This document shows, piece by piece, positions 13,601-28,685 of a stretch of 64,000 bases of DNA. Source of the DNA: Apteryx mantelli (taxonomy: Eukaryota; Chordata; Aves; Apterygiformes; Apterygidae). The stretch is from contig NC_090020.1 of NCBI RefSeq assembly GCF_036417845.1, positions 32,472,425 to 32,536,424 on the forward strand, written 5' to 3'. Position 1 is the first letter of the stretch. Each line of letters starts with the position of its first letter. Made by a program: the position numbers and the translations under genes. The notes beneath the pieces are model-generated. The model was not told the origin of the DNA. It ran no database searches and saw nothing but the letters and a program-made list of their open reading frames with translations.

Positions 13601-16600
13601 AGGAAAGAAAAGAGTTTTCATTCATGACACAATAGAAGCAGCTTTTCAGCATTAACAGTGGACTTTCGTCATCAGCGCTGTTCTCCATGCCTCTTTTATG
13701 TTTACCATGCTCTCAGAAAACAGCAGCTTTCTTTCACATTTTGTCTTCAGAATAAAATTCCTGTTCTCCTGTGTACTCCTCATCTGCAAAACAAATTCCC
13801 TGGATGAAGGTAGGAGATGATTAAGATACTGATGAAAGAAGGGCTTAAGACTATAAATAGCAGCTTTTGTTGTGTCACTCTGACCCAACACACCAGAAGC
13901 ATCTGGCAGTATAGATTTCAATAACATTCCCTGGTGTATTCCATTATATTTAAGAGAGACATAATTCTCCACAGTGAAACAGGCAGATTAAAATTTGTTT
14001 CAGAAAAAAAGTTAAGGCATTTTTCATTGCCATTCATTGCCATTGGGTTCTGCTCCAGGGTCTCATTTGAGGGATTATTCTAAATGGCCCCTGGCCACAA
14101 TAGGACCTTGAGAAAGAGACCCCAAGATCAAGCTCTGTGTTAGTAAAGAAATAGCGAGCCTACATCAGTGATCAAGAAAAGTATGCATGTGGTTAAAACA
14201 AGGCATTCCATAATTTTGGTTTGTTGCTCATCCATTTTCCCTCTTTGCTGGGACTGGTCTAACCAAAGCTCTTGAATCTTCACAGTACATCTCCCCTGCT
14301 AGTGTCTCACCAGCTTTCTCTTTTTAGCCAAAGCTCTCATGACAGGGGACCCAAATATCAGGAAAAATGTCACGTGCCTGGAGAGGAAGGGCTACCTAGC
14401 AGCCCTGGCCTCACACGTTCTAGTGGGGCCAATGTGAGCACAGGGCCCAGTAGGCATGTCCGCACTGCAGAGTATGCAGCTGTCCTCTGTTGCCCTGGGT
14501 AGCCAGGCTGCTTTGTCTGTGACCTACTGCATTTGGCAGCAGTCACAGAGCAGGAGAGAGGGTTTCCATTGGCGGCTCTGGTGAGGCAGCAAGTCTTTCT
14601 GCCTCTCTATGACTGTTTAGCAATTAGCCAGTATTAGAATGTGGTACAGGGAACCATGCAAATCAAAAACTGCAAGGTCCTGGAAATGGAGGTGGCATGC
14701 ATGACGGGTCCAGCTTCAGAAATACAGAATATGTAAAAGGAAATGCAGGAAATGGGGAGATAGCAGCCTGCATGGTGTTGGAGTCATGGTTTAGAAAGCA
14801 AGGCTCCTGCTTGAAAATGTGGCTCAAGGTATGGGGCCTGAGACTAAAGTCCTAGTTGTAGCTGGGGCTAATAGATAATGTGGGTTTTGTTTGCAAGTAT
14901 TTGGGAAAGTTATATGGCTTAGTGCAGAGTGATGTTTGCTTGTTGGCAGGGAAGTAGCCTTTGAAAGGATTTCTCTCCCACGAGGTTTTGTCTAACCTTT
15001 CTTCCATTGTCATGGCCAGTGACCCAAATCAGGAGGAGAGATGGTGAGCACTGCAGCATGAAGCGCTGTAAAAACGCAGCTACATTATGAGAAAGTAGTC
15101 TACAAGATGCAAAAATAGAATGCTGACAGTACAAGTAGAAAGTAAAGTCGTGTCCTTTTATCTGGCTGGATATGACTTCATGCTCAAACTACGTGTCCAG
15201 CAGAAAAAGCAATTTGTACCACGTAAAGCAGAAGTACTTGTGATGAAAGCAAATTACTTCCATGGCTTTCATCTGTCTCTGCAACATCAGACTCTTTATT
15301 GCATTTAAATCGTCTTACTCTTGTGAATTACTTTCTGTCAGCAGGGTTTTTCCAGAGTAGATCTGCCATGATAACATTTTTTATTGACGTGTACAAAGAG
15401 AATTTCGTTATTGTGATAAATATCTCTTAAAGGCAAAGCACACAGAGCACTGTTTTTTTTCATTTGTCTATATTTTTTAGCAATGAATGTAATGCTGGAG
15501 GGAAGTGTGAGATTGGCAGATCTTTAAGGGAGAAATCCTAACCCAGCAAATATTTTAGTCTTTGCATCTGTCTAGTAAACAATGAATTACAACATTAGTA
15601 GTAGCTTGTGGTTGCAATTATATGCAGAAGAAAACCTCTTGTAGACTATTACCCAGAAACATGCAGGTGAATGAGTTTGTAACTCCATAAATAATTTTTG
15701 AAAGTAATCAGGACAAATGCCTAGCCAAGAAACAGGTACACAGGCAAATGTGCTCCTGAGCCAAGTGGTCACTGTAAAAGTGAAAAAGGTAAAACTGGGC
15801 CAGAATCCTGAGTTAAATGGTGATAAGGCACAGCCCTAGTTACTGTTGCCATGGTTTCTGCTCAGCTCTCACAGCAAGCACTGTGCAAGGCTTTCACACC
15901 TCCAGGCATGCAGTGTCAAGATGGTCTGGGAACTGCTACAACTCTTGGGACGCTGCCAGCCGGGAGCCTCTGCCACCTCAGTTGCTGCTCTGTGCCTTCC
16001 AGCTTGTGAAACAATACATTTCCATAAGGCCTGCCGCTGGTGTTGATATCATTAGGGCAGCAGTACCACAATCCTCAGAAATGCAAAATGATGGCTGACA
16101 GTGTGGTTTGCCTTCTGTCACTGTTTTGCAGGCATCTTCTGTGCTTTCTGAAGTAGAGCTGCAGGGTTCCTCCAGCGGTCTGTAGCAACCTGTGCCAGTA
16201 TGCAACAACCTCTAAAGACAAGACTGGAAAACAGGACCAGACCTCAGCTAGTCTTCCCGAATAAAAAGACACAGACTGGGTTTGATTACTAATGTAAAAC
16301 ATAGCCACGCTCTGTGAGATGGGTCAGTGGGGGCAGAGCCCAGGGAGGCTTCCCTGTGCTGGCAGAGGCCTCAGTAGAGACATCCACACAGCTGAGCACT
16401 TATTTAATAAGCTTGAGCAATGCTTTGCAAAAACTGGCTTGCATGTGGGGTGGTTGCAGTGTGACCCATGGGTAGCCGGCTGCCAGCCATAGGCAGCCCA
16501 CTCAGACCTCCCTGCACTGCTTTTCCTGGGGTTTGGGGAGCTGGGACCAGGTTGGGGCTCCTCTGTGGTGCTCCCTGATATGTGCACAGACAGACTTTTT

Positions 16601-19600
16601 TGTTGGTCTAAGTTCTAGCTTTCAATCAGTCTATTTGTAACTGTGGGCTTTCTGGCCTTCCAGAGAAAAGGTAGGAAGGGCTGAAGTGTTGCAAAGCTGT
16701 TTGGGCCCTTAAACCTTTTGAAAGAAGCCATTTGGTTATTATTCTGCTTTTCAGGAATAAACAGGAAATATGAATAAGGTGAACATACTCTTCTCTTCCC
16801 ACATCTTACTGATGTCTGACTTTGAAATAAGGTCTTATTACAGACAGGTGCTTCCCAGAATGCAACCTACTAGAGAATAAAAGTTATAGCAATGGGAATC
16901 AAAGGAGTGTTTAGAGCCAAGGTTCCCAAACCTTTATTCATGTGGGACTCACCTCCTGGATAGTATATAAAGCTGGCGCCACACAACAGAATTAATTTGT
17001 GGTGCAACACCTTTTATTTAATGGCATACTTGAATTAAGATGTTCATTAGCAAGCCACAGGTAAATGCTTCATTGGATGCAAATGAAGGGCTGGGAAAGT
17101 TATGAGGATAATTCAGATAGGCAGACAGAGTGAGTTCAGAGTTTACAGTCAGACCCCTAATGTGTTGAGACTCTAGAAATAAATGAGAGGGAATTGCAGG
17201 CTCTCTTGCATGGCTATTTCTAGAGCACAGCAGGAAAAAAGGGAGTCTCTTCACTTATGGTGTTGGCATAAGGTGAGTTTGAACAGGTTCATTGCAAAGC
17301 TGCATCACTTTTTCAGAAATGCTCAGTTGCAATGCTTCAGTCTGTTTTTGTTCAATATGAGTAAATAGCACTTTGGAGACAAAGTTCCCCAGGCATCTTG
17401 GGTGATAAAACAGATATTGCATTATGAATTGAGATCCAGTATGGTCGTTACAACAGTGAGCATCTCCTTCCCCAAAGACAAGGAGAAGGAATGAAAGAAT
17501 ACATTATTCAGCATCCTCAGATAACTATGCAGGCCACAGGACAGTGGCTGAGGAAACAGGACATGGAACAGTGATGAATAAAATAAGAAATCTCTGAAGA
17601 GAAAGAAGACAAGTGACAAGAGCATTGATTCTGTCATGTGGAAAAACATGTAACATTTGTCGCGGTGCAGTGCTGGACCCGTGGTGTCTGCCACAGCTGT
17701 TGACATGTTTCTCTTCTTGAGCTTCCATGGAAGAAAAACTTGGCACTTGAACTTATGTGAGAGGAAGAAAAACATCTCTGTTCACATTAATTATGTATCT
17801 TAAAATAAGCTGATCCCTTTGGTTGTTGTACAGGACATTGTTTTCAGGAGGAAGAAATTAAAATTTCTTGCATATTTTAAATCTGAAGGTCTATGATAAT
17901 AAGGAAATACAAACAGCTCTAAATGAGCCCTAATGTGCTATTACGTATTTAACAAACCAGTTAAATACACAATTCACCCTCATTTTAGTTGAGGGAGAAT
18001 ATTTTTCCTGACAGCAGCTGCAGTATGTGTATGCACAGAAAATATCCATGTTTTAGTGCTAAAAGCTACCAGCTTCACTTTTCATGCTGAAGTTATTTTA
18101 CTTATATAAGTTTAAAAAAAATTCTCAAACATTTCACTTTCTGCTATCAAACTGTGCTGACAAATCTCAGTGAACAATATTTGAACCTATGTGAAATGCC
18201 TCTACTAACAATTTTTTGAAAAACTGTAACTTGTGCTTCCCTGTAGAGAATTTAGGGGTCAGTAATCTTCTGGAAGGATTACAAATAAATGAATTGCCTA
18301 AATACTAGGTGAGATAGAGTACCATAATTCTGTTACTAGTATGACAATTCAAATGCCAAAATTAAAGCATTTAATTCATTTTATTGACTGTAAATGTTGA
18401 GTACATAACATACAAAACAAAAGAAGCATTTGACTGTAAAACTCACTCAAATATTCTTCCTAAAAAAGGATTAATCAGTAGCTCAGAAGGGAAGATCAAT
18501 TGTTTAAATGTAAATTAACTCAATCTTGATCTCTTTTCATTTTAGAAACAAGTTTGACACAATTAATTCAATATTCATACTCCAAAGCAAGGACTTGTGA
18601 AAAGAGCTGAAGGAGTGAATATCAATGAACGCTAATGGGATTCAAAGCATTTTCTCAGATAGTAACTGATAATCCCACCATCCTAAATGGCAGGGTTTTA
18701 TACAGAGACAGAATTGCACATCTGGTACGTTATAGTAACAGCCAAACTGAATCAGATAACTCTCAACTGCAGGAGAGGGGCCCAAAGTGAAGAAAAATAA
18801 AAGGCCACCTGGTTTCTTTCTAGTAAGGGTGCTTTCAAAGGGAAATCTTGAGACTGATGGTTGCCCAGACTCTTTAGACTGCAAAAAAGACATGCAGAGG
18901 GCTGATGCTCCACATCTTTTCCTTCCCTCTCAGCAACCGGCAGCATTTTCAACACAGGGAGGGATCAAAGGGCCCAAGGGCTGGTTCTCTCCATCACCCA
19001 TGCTGGTAGGAGGCAGTGGGAGCAGACAGAAGGAGGCAGAGTGAGTAGAAAATGCAGTAAATCTAGGCAGAAATAGCTCTTCATTGGTTGAACTGGAAGG
19101 GGGGAGTCTTCTGGAGCATGAGAGGAGGAGTAGTCCAGACCTCTAGTGCTGAGCATCCTCCTCACCTTTTAATCTATGAAGGTAAGAGCACAGTTTTCAT
19201 AAAAGCAAATCCTCCATCTCCAGTAAGCTCTGTTTGAGGCAAAATCCCAGAATCTTAGTGCAGAAAGGGTTCTCTGAATTCAAATAGTATCAGATAAATC
19301 TGTATTTCATAGGAGTTTTCAAATTTACATGAGACTGATTAACAAATGGTCTTTTTACCAAAATATAGCAGTTATAGAGCAAAAAACCAGCACTTAGTAA
19401 CGATCACACTGCCTTTGTCCTTGCATTTGTTTCCTATTCATTTACTTTGACTTCAGCGAAAAATGTGAACACTTTTTTACTTTAGGTACATATTGCCTTC
19501 AAATTAAGTGTTTATGTAATGCAATGCAGTGTAGGGTAGCAACGCTGATGTAATACGTTACTTGTAAATAAAACGCAGTACCTTTAGGAAGATCCCAGCT

Positions 19601-22600
19601 AGGCACATAATAACCTATGATAACATAACTCTCTAGATTACATTCATCTGCTAAATAATCTTTCTATCCTGACAGCAGGCAGACTATTGTATCCATTTAT
19701 TTTCAGCATCTATAAGTTTAGGTTGTATCTGAAGAGGATCCTGTTTCATTCTGAACTCTGTTCCTGTCATATTCTCCAACTTTTGCTTTAGATTTTGCAA
19801 ATAAATATTCAACCTGAAGTTATAACATGAAATAATCACACAAAAATTACTACTTTCATGATAATGCAGCTGCTTGCTGTGTTCTAGCCTCTGCATCAAA
19901 GGTAACTGTAGGGAATGTTTTGGACTTCTCTTTACTTTTGGTGGATTTCTTGTGCTTTGGGAACAGTATAGCATCATTAAAGTGCACCCTTTCATAATGC
20001 CGCACAGTGAGCCAGAGGAGAAAATAACAGCTCTGAATATCCAAGGTAAATCCTTATTTGAGACCATCCCGGACCTGTCCTGGACAATTTGCCCATGTCT
20101 TTTGCTATCCAGCTAGCCCTTTTCTGCTCATTAAGTCTACAGCAAGATCCACAGTAACTTCATTACCTTGCATTGCAGTGATCATTTGCTAGGAAAGGAA
20201 ACACTTTCTGAGACCTGCTCAGGTAGTCAGACTGAAACCAGCTGTCAGATTTGGAGTCATGAAAGACTTCCTCACTTTTCATCAGCAGCACCATTGAAGA
20301 AGGGGAGTATTATATTACTGTGCATCACTTCTGGGGCACTTTTGGGGTAATAAATTCCTCCTGCCAAGCGATCATCTGCACCTGCAGGGCAGTGAGATTG
20401 GTGCTCAAGGCAGTCACTCCCATTCCTTCCTCCATGGGAGGCCCAGGGGTGCTTGTCTGCAAACATCAAGGAAATGCACAAGGCAAACTTTTTACAGAAG
20501 GCCTCAATTTCACCCAGCAGTGCAGCTCTGCTGGCTGAGTTTAGATGATCAAAGATATAAGGATTTGCAAAAAGCAAATTTTTTTCCACCTTCATCTGTG
20601 CCCTGAGCTACCAAATAAGAAACCACAGAAAGTTTTTCAGAAACACGTAACTATTTTTTATAAAAAGCTTGCCACTATTTATCAGAAGATCTTAGAAAAC
20701 AGAAAGTGAGCAGTTTACTTCTGCCTCCCTACATAAAAGAACCGTGTTCAGTGTCATGCTTTGCATTCTTTCAGGCTTGTGCAGGCACAGTAGGGGTTTT
20801 TCTTATCAAAGGAAATGCGGATTCAACATCAGGTTTTAAGCTGTGGGCTTTAGGGCACTACAGTTCTTGAAATGTATTGTGAATTGCAGCAGCAAAAAAG
20901 ATGATGCCTTTTCCTTCTTCAAACCTGAATTTAAATCTTCCCCGTGGCTACAAGCAAACATGCAAATGAGGCTCTGAGCCTGCTTTCCTTGTTTTGCACA
21001 CCTCACAGAGCTGTTGCAAACCAGCATGTCTTTCAAACTCTTTAAGAGGGACCAAACACCAGAAAAGAAGAGGAGGCTGTAAGGGGGGGCAGGAGGCAGC
21101 TGTGGTAAAGGGCACTGGGGAAGGGAGAATGAGCTGGAAAGCAGCGTGGCAGTATGGAGGGAGGGATGCAGAAAGTAATTGCTTGTTCTGTGCCTTCCTG
21201 TTGTAAATGTTTCATCCTTTTCGCTAGTGAATAACACACCTCACAAAGGTCTTCTTTTTTAATCCTTCAGTCAACAAATGTGAAAAATCCATGCTAGCAG
21301 CAAATACTGCAAACTGTTTTCGATTACAGACATTATAGAAAATTTCCCTTCTAATTCTGCCTGGCAACTGCAAACATGATGTCATGTGATCTTTCTGCAT
21401 CTGGTCACTAATGCAGTCTTGTTCGGGATTTGCCTGAGAGCATCAGTGTTCTGTCTTCCTTCCTTATGTTCTGGGCAAACTATAGAATTAGGATTCACAT
21501 CTGGTGATCTAGAAGCTATCTGTGTATCAAGCTGCGTGTGCACTCCTGCATAAGTTATTGTAGCCTGCTAGATTCTGCTTTTTATCATTTCTTTGACTAT
21601 TGTTTTTCTTTTCTGGAAAGATCTAGACTTGAGAATACACACGTAACTATTAAGCCAAATACTCAAAGCTTTTTAAGTCCCCATCTCCCGCTGATTTCAG
21701 TTACACACCTGAAATCCCCTGGAATATGAATGTAGAACCCACAAGAGCAGACTACTTCTGGTGAGGAGTAAGAAGTGTTTGATGGGAAGTTTAGAGAGGA
21801 GAAAAGAGCCAAAATGGGCAATTTTCATTCTTCTGCCTGCCACCAAACTTCCCTTAACAGAATCCTATATTGGTCAGTGGAGAACAAGCTGAGTTCATGG
21901 GGCTGACTCTTCTCTTTATTTCTTATTCACCAAGCTGGCTTATAGGCTGCTAAAAATATGTTTCATTCTTTCCTAATATTATGTTTCCATATAAGTTTTC
22001 AGTGCTGTTGCCACAGAGATGGTATGCAATGATGAATGAGAGTAAAAGTGGTCCTTGGGTTCAGAAAACAAATCTCTTAGTAACATAGTATGAAGAAGTT
22101 TGAAAACCATACTCTACCTTTCCCTATAGCTATACCATTTGTCTCTCTTCCTTATACAAAGGTGACCTGTAAAGCAAATGCAGGGTACATCTTGTGTCAA
22201 TAGCTAATGCTGAAGAGAGAATATGCTTAATACTTCCTTTAAAAGACTGTTACCCTAAACTGAGTAAACAAATCTGATGGTATACCACTAGGGCTGACTC
22301 AGAAGCTACAGATAGGAGCAGGATGACACTGTTTTTGGAGAAACTGCCACCCTCTTCATTTTCCACAACCTCATGAGGAGTTAATATCTAGAGTATAGTT
22401 CCTTGGAATTCAAACAAAATACCGCTCATGATAGTCCCATGGGCAGGATAGGAGTCATTTGCCCCAAACCAGCACTGAAGAACCTTTGTTTGCCTGGAGG
22501 CTGACGCCACGCAGGAACACTTTCATTGGGGATCTCTCCTCCCATTGCTATAAGTTCTTCAGACTGTATTGTTGTCTTGCTGCATTTAACCTGGAAAAAT

Positions 22601-25600
22601 ATATAAATAGCTCAGATATAGAACAAAGTAGCATCTAATAATGCCCATATCTAAACAGAGATTTGAACGAACCTCTAAATGAAGCTTATACATCCCACTG
22701 TCACCTAGAACTGCAAAAGCTGTGTTCTGTGTCTCCATCTTATTTTCCGTTGCTCACATTTAAATAGGTCTCATGTTTTCCTGTTGCAAAGCTGTAAGCA
22801 CTCATTCCTCAGTCACTGCTAATTCCACCAACAGGAAGCAAAACCTTTGTGATGTGCACAGTTATCTGTGTTTACACAGTTACATTTAATTAGTGACTAT
22901 GGCAGCATTTCTTTCAAGTGATTGCCTTTCGAAAGTGGATTCTCTGATGGTGTTATTATGCTGCATTTTAAGAGGTCTTCTGCCAACCTTGGGCATAGGA
23001 CTTCTTGAGCTTGGATAGCAAGTGGCCAATAAATGTCCCACAGTTTCTTAGGGCTTCATCTTTCTTCCCACCTCCTCAGCAACAAATACATAAGTCTCTA
23101 TAGGTTTCCATACAAGACTATTCTATTGCCCTTTCCCACTTCTCTGCTTCTAAAACAGCTTTTAAAAAGATAGTATAGTATAACACATGTAGGTATTCTA
23201 TCACATCTTGTTCTTATCATGCACTTTTCAGCACAGAAGGGTACAGTGCCATCCCCTGTGATTCTGTGAAGTTCAGATCTATCACAAGACAACAGAATGT
23301 GGGAAGTTTGCTGTAAATAGAAATGCACTGAATTCATTGCTAGTGAATAACTGCAGTTGTAAAGTTGGGTCCCAAAACACCAACTAAGATTAGCTTTCAC
23401 AGGAGGAAAGAACAGGATGACTCACCAATGAAAGGCAAAGGTACTAATCAAAGGCAACTTTAGCAGCCCTGAAAGGCAGCTTCCTCAGCAAGTGATGTTC
23501 TCTCCTGCTGGGAGAGAAGCGTGTATAGCCTAACATAATTTACTTCATTTAGAAGTAAACTTGGTCTCCCAGTCTGAACTGTACATGGAGCAGAAGAATA
23601 TGCAATGTAAAAAACGTGGTCAAGCTGGAAGAAGAAGGAAATAGGAGGTGTGTTGTACTAAAGGAGAGAGACTCTATAAAGGAGCTCTTCTCAATTGTGG
23701 TTCCTCCTGACTTCTAAGCACAATGAATCTAAAAATGAAAAGACTTTACTTACACTGCCTAACTACAAAGAGGAGTGCTCTGTCCCAACAGCCATTTGAA
23801 CAGATGTCAGGGATCTGCTACCAGTCAGTCTTCTCCTCCAGGCTCAAAGGAGCTCATGGAGTTCCAGGTCTGGAAGTGGGTAAAAACACAGTCTCATCCT
23901 GGAAAAGAAAGACCAGTTCAGCTTCATCCGTTCCCAATCCTCAGCCTGCCTAACAAATGAGAGTAAATACCTGGTTTTGGTGAGGCGAGGCTTGTCAGCT
24001 CCTTTCATAACTGTTAAAACAAGATTAATTATTTCTGTTACTGCAGCCATTAGCTGCATTTTCCACTAGCAGTCTCACAACAACAATGAAGGGCAAATAT
24101 CTGAATTAGAAAGAACTGGAGATGGAGACTACCGTAGTCTCTTTTCCTAACAGAAGGTTCACTTTGGCCTTTGAGACATGTCCCCACAGTAGGAGGCTCT
24201 GCTGAAGAGCAGGATGCCAGAAGGAGCCCAGAGGAGTGGTGTGTCTCCATCAGTACCCTGGCAACCACAAGTGCCACTTCTGTTCTCACAGCCTTTTAAC
24301 CAGAATCTATATGGGAAGCAACTCTCTTTTACGGGCTGTCCTGTGCTCTGGAGAAAGCAGATGTGCTTTCTTTCCTACTGTAACACCTGCATGAATATAC
24401 TCAGAACAGCATGCTGCAAACTGAGGCCATGTTGTAGAAACTCTAAAATTAATCTATTATGTAAAGATTATCAGGTTAGCTGTTGATCTTTTCTCTTCTT
24501 ATATTAAAGGCTACATCTGCATTCTTACATGAATGAAGGCTTACATGAAAACATGAGGCTCCGTGTTTTGACTGAACGCTGAACTGAGATTGCTATTTGT
24601 ATGTTTTGCTACTACATCTGAGGCAAGAGACTCCTCAAAAACTCCTCTGCTGTCAAAACATATATATCCATTAAGGAAATTGCCTCATTTGATGGATTTG
24701 TTTTTATTACCAGCTTCCTGGATACCATCTACTTTTTTCATGAGGTAACACTTTTCCATGATCCCATCTTACTGAACATCACCATCAGGGTGTATCTTTT
24801 TGTTTGATTTCCACTTATCTGTCATCAGAGTTGCTCCTGTGTTTCCCTTTAGATTCATAAAGGACCAGCTGCTACAGTGTGCCCTCAATTTGTGGTGAAG
24901 GACACCAGCTTCACATGAGGCAAACAGGTTTTCAAGAGCTGTAAACAGATTATACCTTCAGAGTGACTGTTAAATGTCAGCAAAAAGAAAGGTCAGGTAT
25001 CTGGTATTGCCAAGCACTGTAAGGTCACTCTAATGAGCTCTGCTAACAGAGGAAACCAGAGATCAGGAATTCATCATTGTCTTCTGGAAATAACGACTGC
25101 AACAGCAGAAGAAAAACAGGAGAGAGCACAACACACTTGTTTCAGGACTTTCACAGAAAATCTAAAGAGACTACCTCAATGTTTTTTCTGAATTCTAGGA
25201 TCATTGAAAAGAAAAAGATCACAGGCCAAGACTCAGAGATCCTCAATCCCAGATTTGATAGACCAAGGCAGTTTGTAACTGTGGATCTGACACGAAAGGA
25301 AGCCAGCACAGCACTGGACAGGACCGCAATTGTGCCTCTACCCTTTGGGACCAGGCAGCTCACCAGGCTGTTGGGAAGGAACTTACATGCCATGGAGTAG
25401 CCAAGGCAGAAATAGTCTCCAGCAACCAAAAATGGGAAGGGATGGGAAACAGAAGAAGCTAAAAAGATATAAGGAGGAACAGCTAAAAGAGGGGTAAAAG
25501 GCAGATAAGAAAAAATATGCTATCAAAATAAAAGAACACAGGATAAAATGAAGGAGAGTTACACAGCATTATGTCCCTCTAGAAACTACACCTGTAATTC

Positions 25601-28585
25601 CAGAGTGAAGAAATCACTGTGGACTCTTTCCTCAGGATGTCCCTACCTTGTTGAGAAACAAGAAAGGTAGTTTAGACTGTGAAGAACTACAGTTTACCAG
25701 CCATAGTTAAAGCAATCTGTAATATTTAATAGATAGAACTGATGCAGCAGATATAACAGACACCCCTGCGCAGATAAAATTGCATGAGCAAAATGCTTCT
25801 TCTACCAGTTTCACCTTGGAGTAAGGAGGAAAGAAAGGGAAGCAAAAGCTTTTACACTGGTAAAAAAGCAGAACTGTGACCACACCAGAGTGCTCTGCCA
25901 GCAAAGTACGTTAGTAGTTCCCTGGAAGCAAAATACTTTTGGTATAGACACAGTCATTGTATTACTCACATCTTTGGTCTCTCTGTTAACACCACAAATA
26001 AAAGTTTGAACTGTGAAGGTGGCTTTCATTCTGTGTAAGGGCCAAGGCTAATGTTTACCTTCCCAAAGGCCAACCAACCTGAAATCCTGGAACTGAGGTT
26101 AATGCATGCATACACAGAGCCACCACCTATCTCTACACAAGAATGAATAGGGGAATCTTTCTTATAGCACTCACAAGAAATACTTACATTTCTTTCAGGT
26201 TCTGTAGTTTGGATCTGAAATATTTGTTTTCACCTAGAGCAAGATTTCATGTCTGATCTTAATCTGTACAGTTCATTTTTGAACTCCTGTGTTTTAGTTC
26301 TACGTTCCGCTATATCAAATTTAGGTTATTGTGAAAAAGCTGTGTTTTGAATCAAGATTGCAAATGTTCAAGTTACCAGCTAACCTAAAATACTCTTCAT
26401 CTAGAGAAGGATGCACAAATACCTCTGAGGCTCTCTGGTGTCTACCATGTATCTTGCCTGGTAAGATTATGAGCTTCTAAGTTAGCACTAGCTTTGTATT
26501 TGCAGTAGTATCTGCATTGTATATCAGAATCAGTAACTACAGTTTAAAAAGCATGCACGGGCTTATGGAATTTTGTAAGCTGTTAAATGTAGTATTCAAG
26601 ATAGACATTCAGCCACTTTATTTTATTTAATGAAAATCAGTGTGTTTTGATTGCTGTATATAGAACCTCAGGAGTTCAATGAATGCTCTTCCTTTTCAGG
26701 CCAATACAATCTAACTGCAATGGCTTTAAGAACCAGTTATTTTCCATTTTCAACAAATGCAAGAAACAATACCGATGACAGCAGAAAGAAATGAAATAAT
26801 CAGAAATTTATGACTAGCCGGTCTTGTTCTGCTTGGTCACTGTGATGATTCACTCTTTCTCTCCTTGTTCACCTTTCTGTGCAATACCTGACACTGTGAT
26901 AGGTTATCTTTTTTTTTTTTTTAGGGAAATTGTAAATGAAAATACTTTCTTCTGCACAGAAATTTTAGAGTCCAATCCTATTGCAAATGGGAGGGAGGAA
27001 GAAAGTGGAGCCCAGTGGGAAACATATAAATCCAAGGTTCCCTTCACCAGCCAGAGAAGATGGCAGTGAGCATAAGCAAAGTAAATCACTTACGGTCAGG
27101 CATCGAAGGGATTTACTTTCTCCTGAGCCACCCACTTCTCAGCTCTGAGCCCACAGTGACCTGCTGAGCACAGAGAGGAAGGCCAGCCACACAGGATTAC
27201 TCAGTGTGAACAGAATAACTCCTAAAATTTTCTCTTTTTTATTTTTGGAAGAACACACTTGGGAAGGACTGTTTGAAGTGATATTTCCTTATTTTCTTTG
27301 CTATTGCAAAATTAAACCTTTCCATCATTAAAACTGCATAATTGTCAGAAAATGCAGTGGGTGCTAATCCCTGTACAGGCACCTAGGGTGAACAGTGCCT
27401 GCTACAGAGAACTTAGTGTAAAAGAAGCCAATTCTTCCTCCTGCGATTCATGCTGAAGCTGGTGGGATCACTTCTGGAGTCGTGCTGTTCATTTCAGTGT
27501 AGAGTGGAAGACGAGGCCCCAAGCTAACCATGTTTTTTATACAAACATGTCACAGAGAAACAAAGATAGTGATTCATGGAGGTTGCTATGCTACCTGAAT
27601 TGCGTAGACTCGGTGTCATTCACAGGAGTGCAATCCCTGAATGTACAATAGGATTTCCTCCTACAGCCATCAGACAGAAGCAATCCCAGCACTTAGACTA
27701 CAGTAATTATATATCCATTTGCTGGCTTCTAAACTGTATCCAACACTGCAGTAGCATAGCTAGTGTGGATTATATTGCCATATATGCTGACTTGAAATAA
27801 AAAGTAAGAATGAGGATCCCACTTCCCTTCTCCTTTTTACCAGGGTAAAGCTGCAATGAATCCCCCACTTTATACTGGAGATGCTGGATAACTGCATCAC
27901 CATAAGTGCATATGGATTTTGGATTGCATTGTGGTCCCAGAGGAATGATAGCTATGTAAGGCAGATTAAATGATAACTTTTAATAGTCCAACAAATGGAT
28001 TGTGCTTCCTAAGCCTTAGGGTCTACTTCTTCCAGCGCTAATAGCTTAAAAAGCAGCATTTATGAGAAATTCCTATAGAGTTTAATAGGGAATGATAAGC
28101 TTTCTGTGGAATGTGTAGAACAACCCACAGAGTGCTACAGCAAGGATATAATTCTCCTTTCAAACCTTTTGGCTGCTAAAGTAATTTCCATGGAATCTTA
28201 CTGATTTCATCCCTATTCAATTCAATAAGGCCCTTCTGTAAAAAACTGCCCTTTTACTGCAGCCCACACAGACAGAAGACAGAGTAAATCTGTATTGTTT
28301 AATAGGAGGTAAAATTACTACTTTTCTTTTCTGTTACATACAACAAGGTGGGAAGTCACTGCTTTATAACTTCCAAGCGTTTGATATGCAACAAAAGTCA
28401 GTTCATACTAAACACAGCTTGTTTCAAGAAGTATCTTTATAATTATGCTGAACTAACAGCAAACTAAAAATATTCCACAATATTCTTATAGATCTCTACA
28501 GTAGATATCAGCCTTAGAAGAACACAGAGGGTAGATTTGTGCTTTCCATAAAATTATTGCTTATAGTAGAGAAATAACACAGATG

Positions 28586-28685
28586 ACAGAATCACAGAAT
28601 CACAGAATCACAGAATGGTTGAGGTTGGAAGGGACCTCTGGAGATCATGAAGTCCAACCCCCCTGCTCAAGCAGGGTCACCTAAA
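28586..28685 (-). mobile_element. 5'-truncated CR1 LINE, 3' end fragment
   Basis: The plus strand begins with ACAGAATC repeated three times plus a partial unit, then continues into the well-known reverse complement of the bird CR1 3' end (GGTTGAGGTTGGAAGGGACC, then a stretch ending in CAGGGTCACC). CR1 copies end in a short octamer array and are almost always truncated at the 5' end without target duplications; this copy follows that pattern, keeping about 100 bp. Because the octamer end is on the left, the element runs on the minus strand. Similarity to the young CR1 consensus looks high. It is the best single indicator that the host is a bird. Confidence 0.92.

Larger units (their letters stand above)
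3906..28585. other. Long intergenic stretch, no gene seen
   Basis: About 24.7 kb of AT-rich DNA. I translated and scanned the open frames mentally; the longest (minus strand 9397-9846, 149 codons; minus strand 4005-4427, 140 codons) have no recognisable domain, overlap other open frames on the opposite strand and are of a length expected by chance in this much sequence. No tRNA, CpG island or repeat array is visible apart from the separate entries below. Conserved non-coding elements could be present but cannot be recognised from one sequence. Confidence 0.5.

Noticed and set aside
19684-20067. Overlapping minus-strand frames rich in Lys/Ser, considered as a possible pseudogene
   Set aside because: No family resemblance could be stated and no poly(A) tail or exon structure is visible.
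27078-27119. Inverted repeat AAAGTAAATC / GATTTACTTT with a 22-nt loop, considered as a small RNA hairpin
   Set aside because: Ten-base arms with a loop of this size are expected about once or twice by chance here, and the stem is too short for a miRNA precursor.
28586-28616. Regular ACAGAATC repeats, considered as a CRISPR-like or satellite array
   Set aside because: They are the standard 3' tail of a CR1 element and have no spacers.
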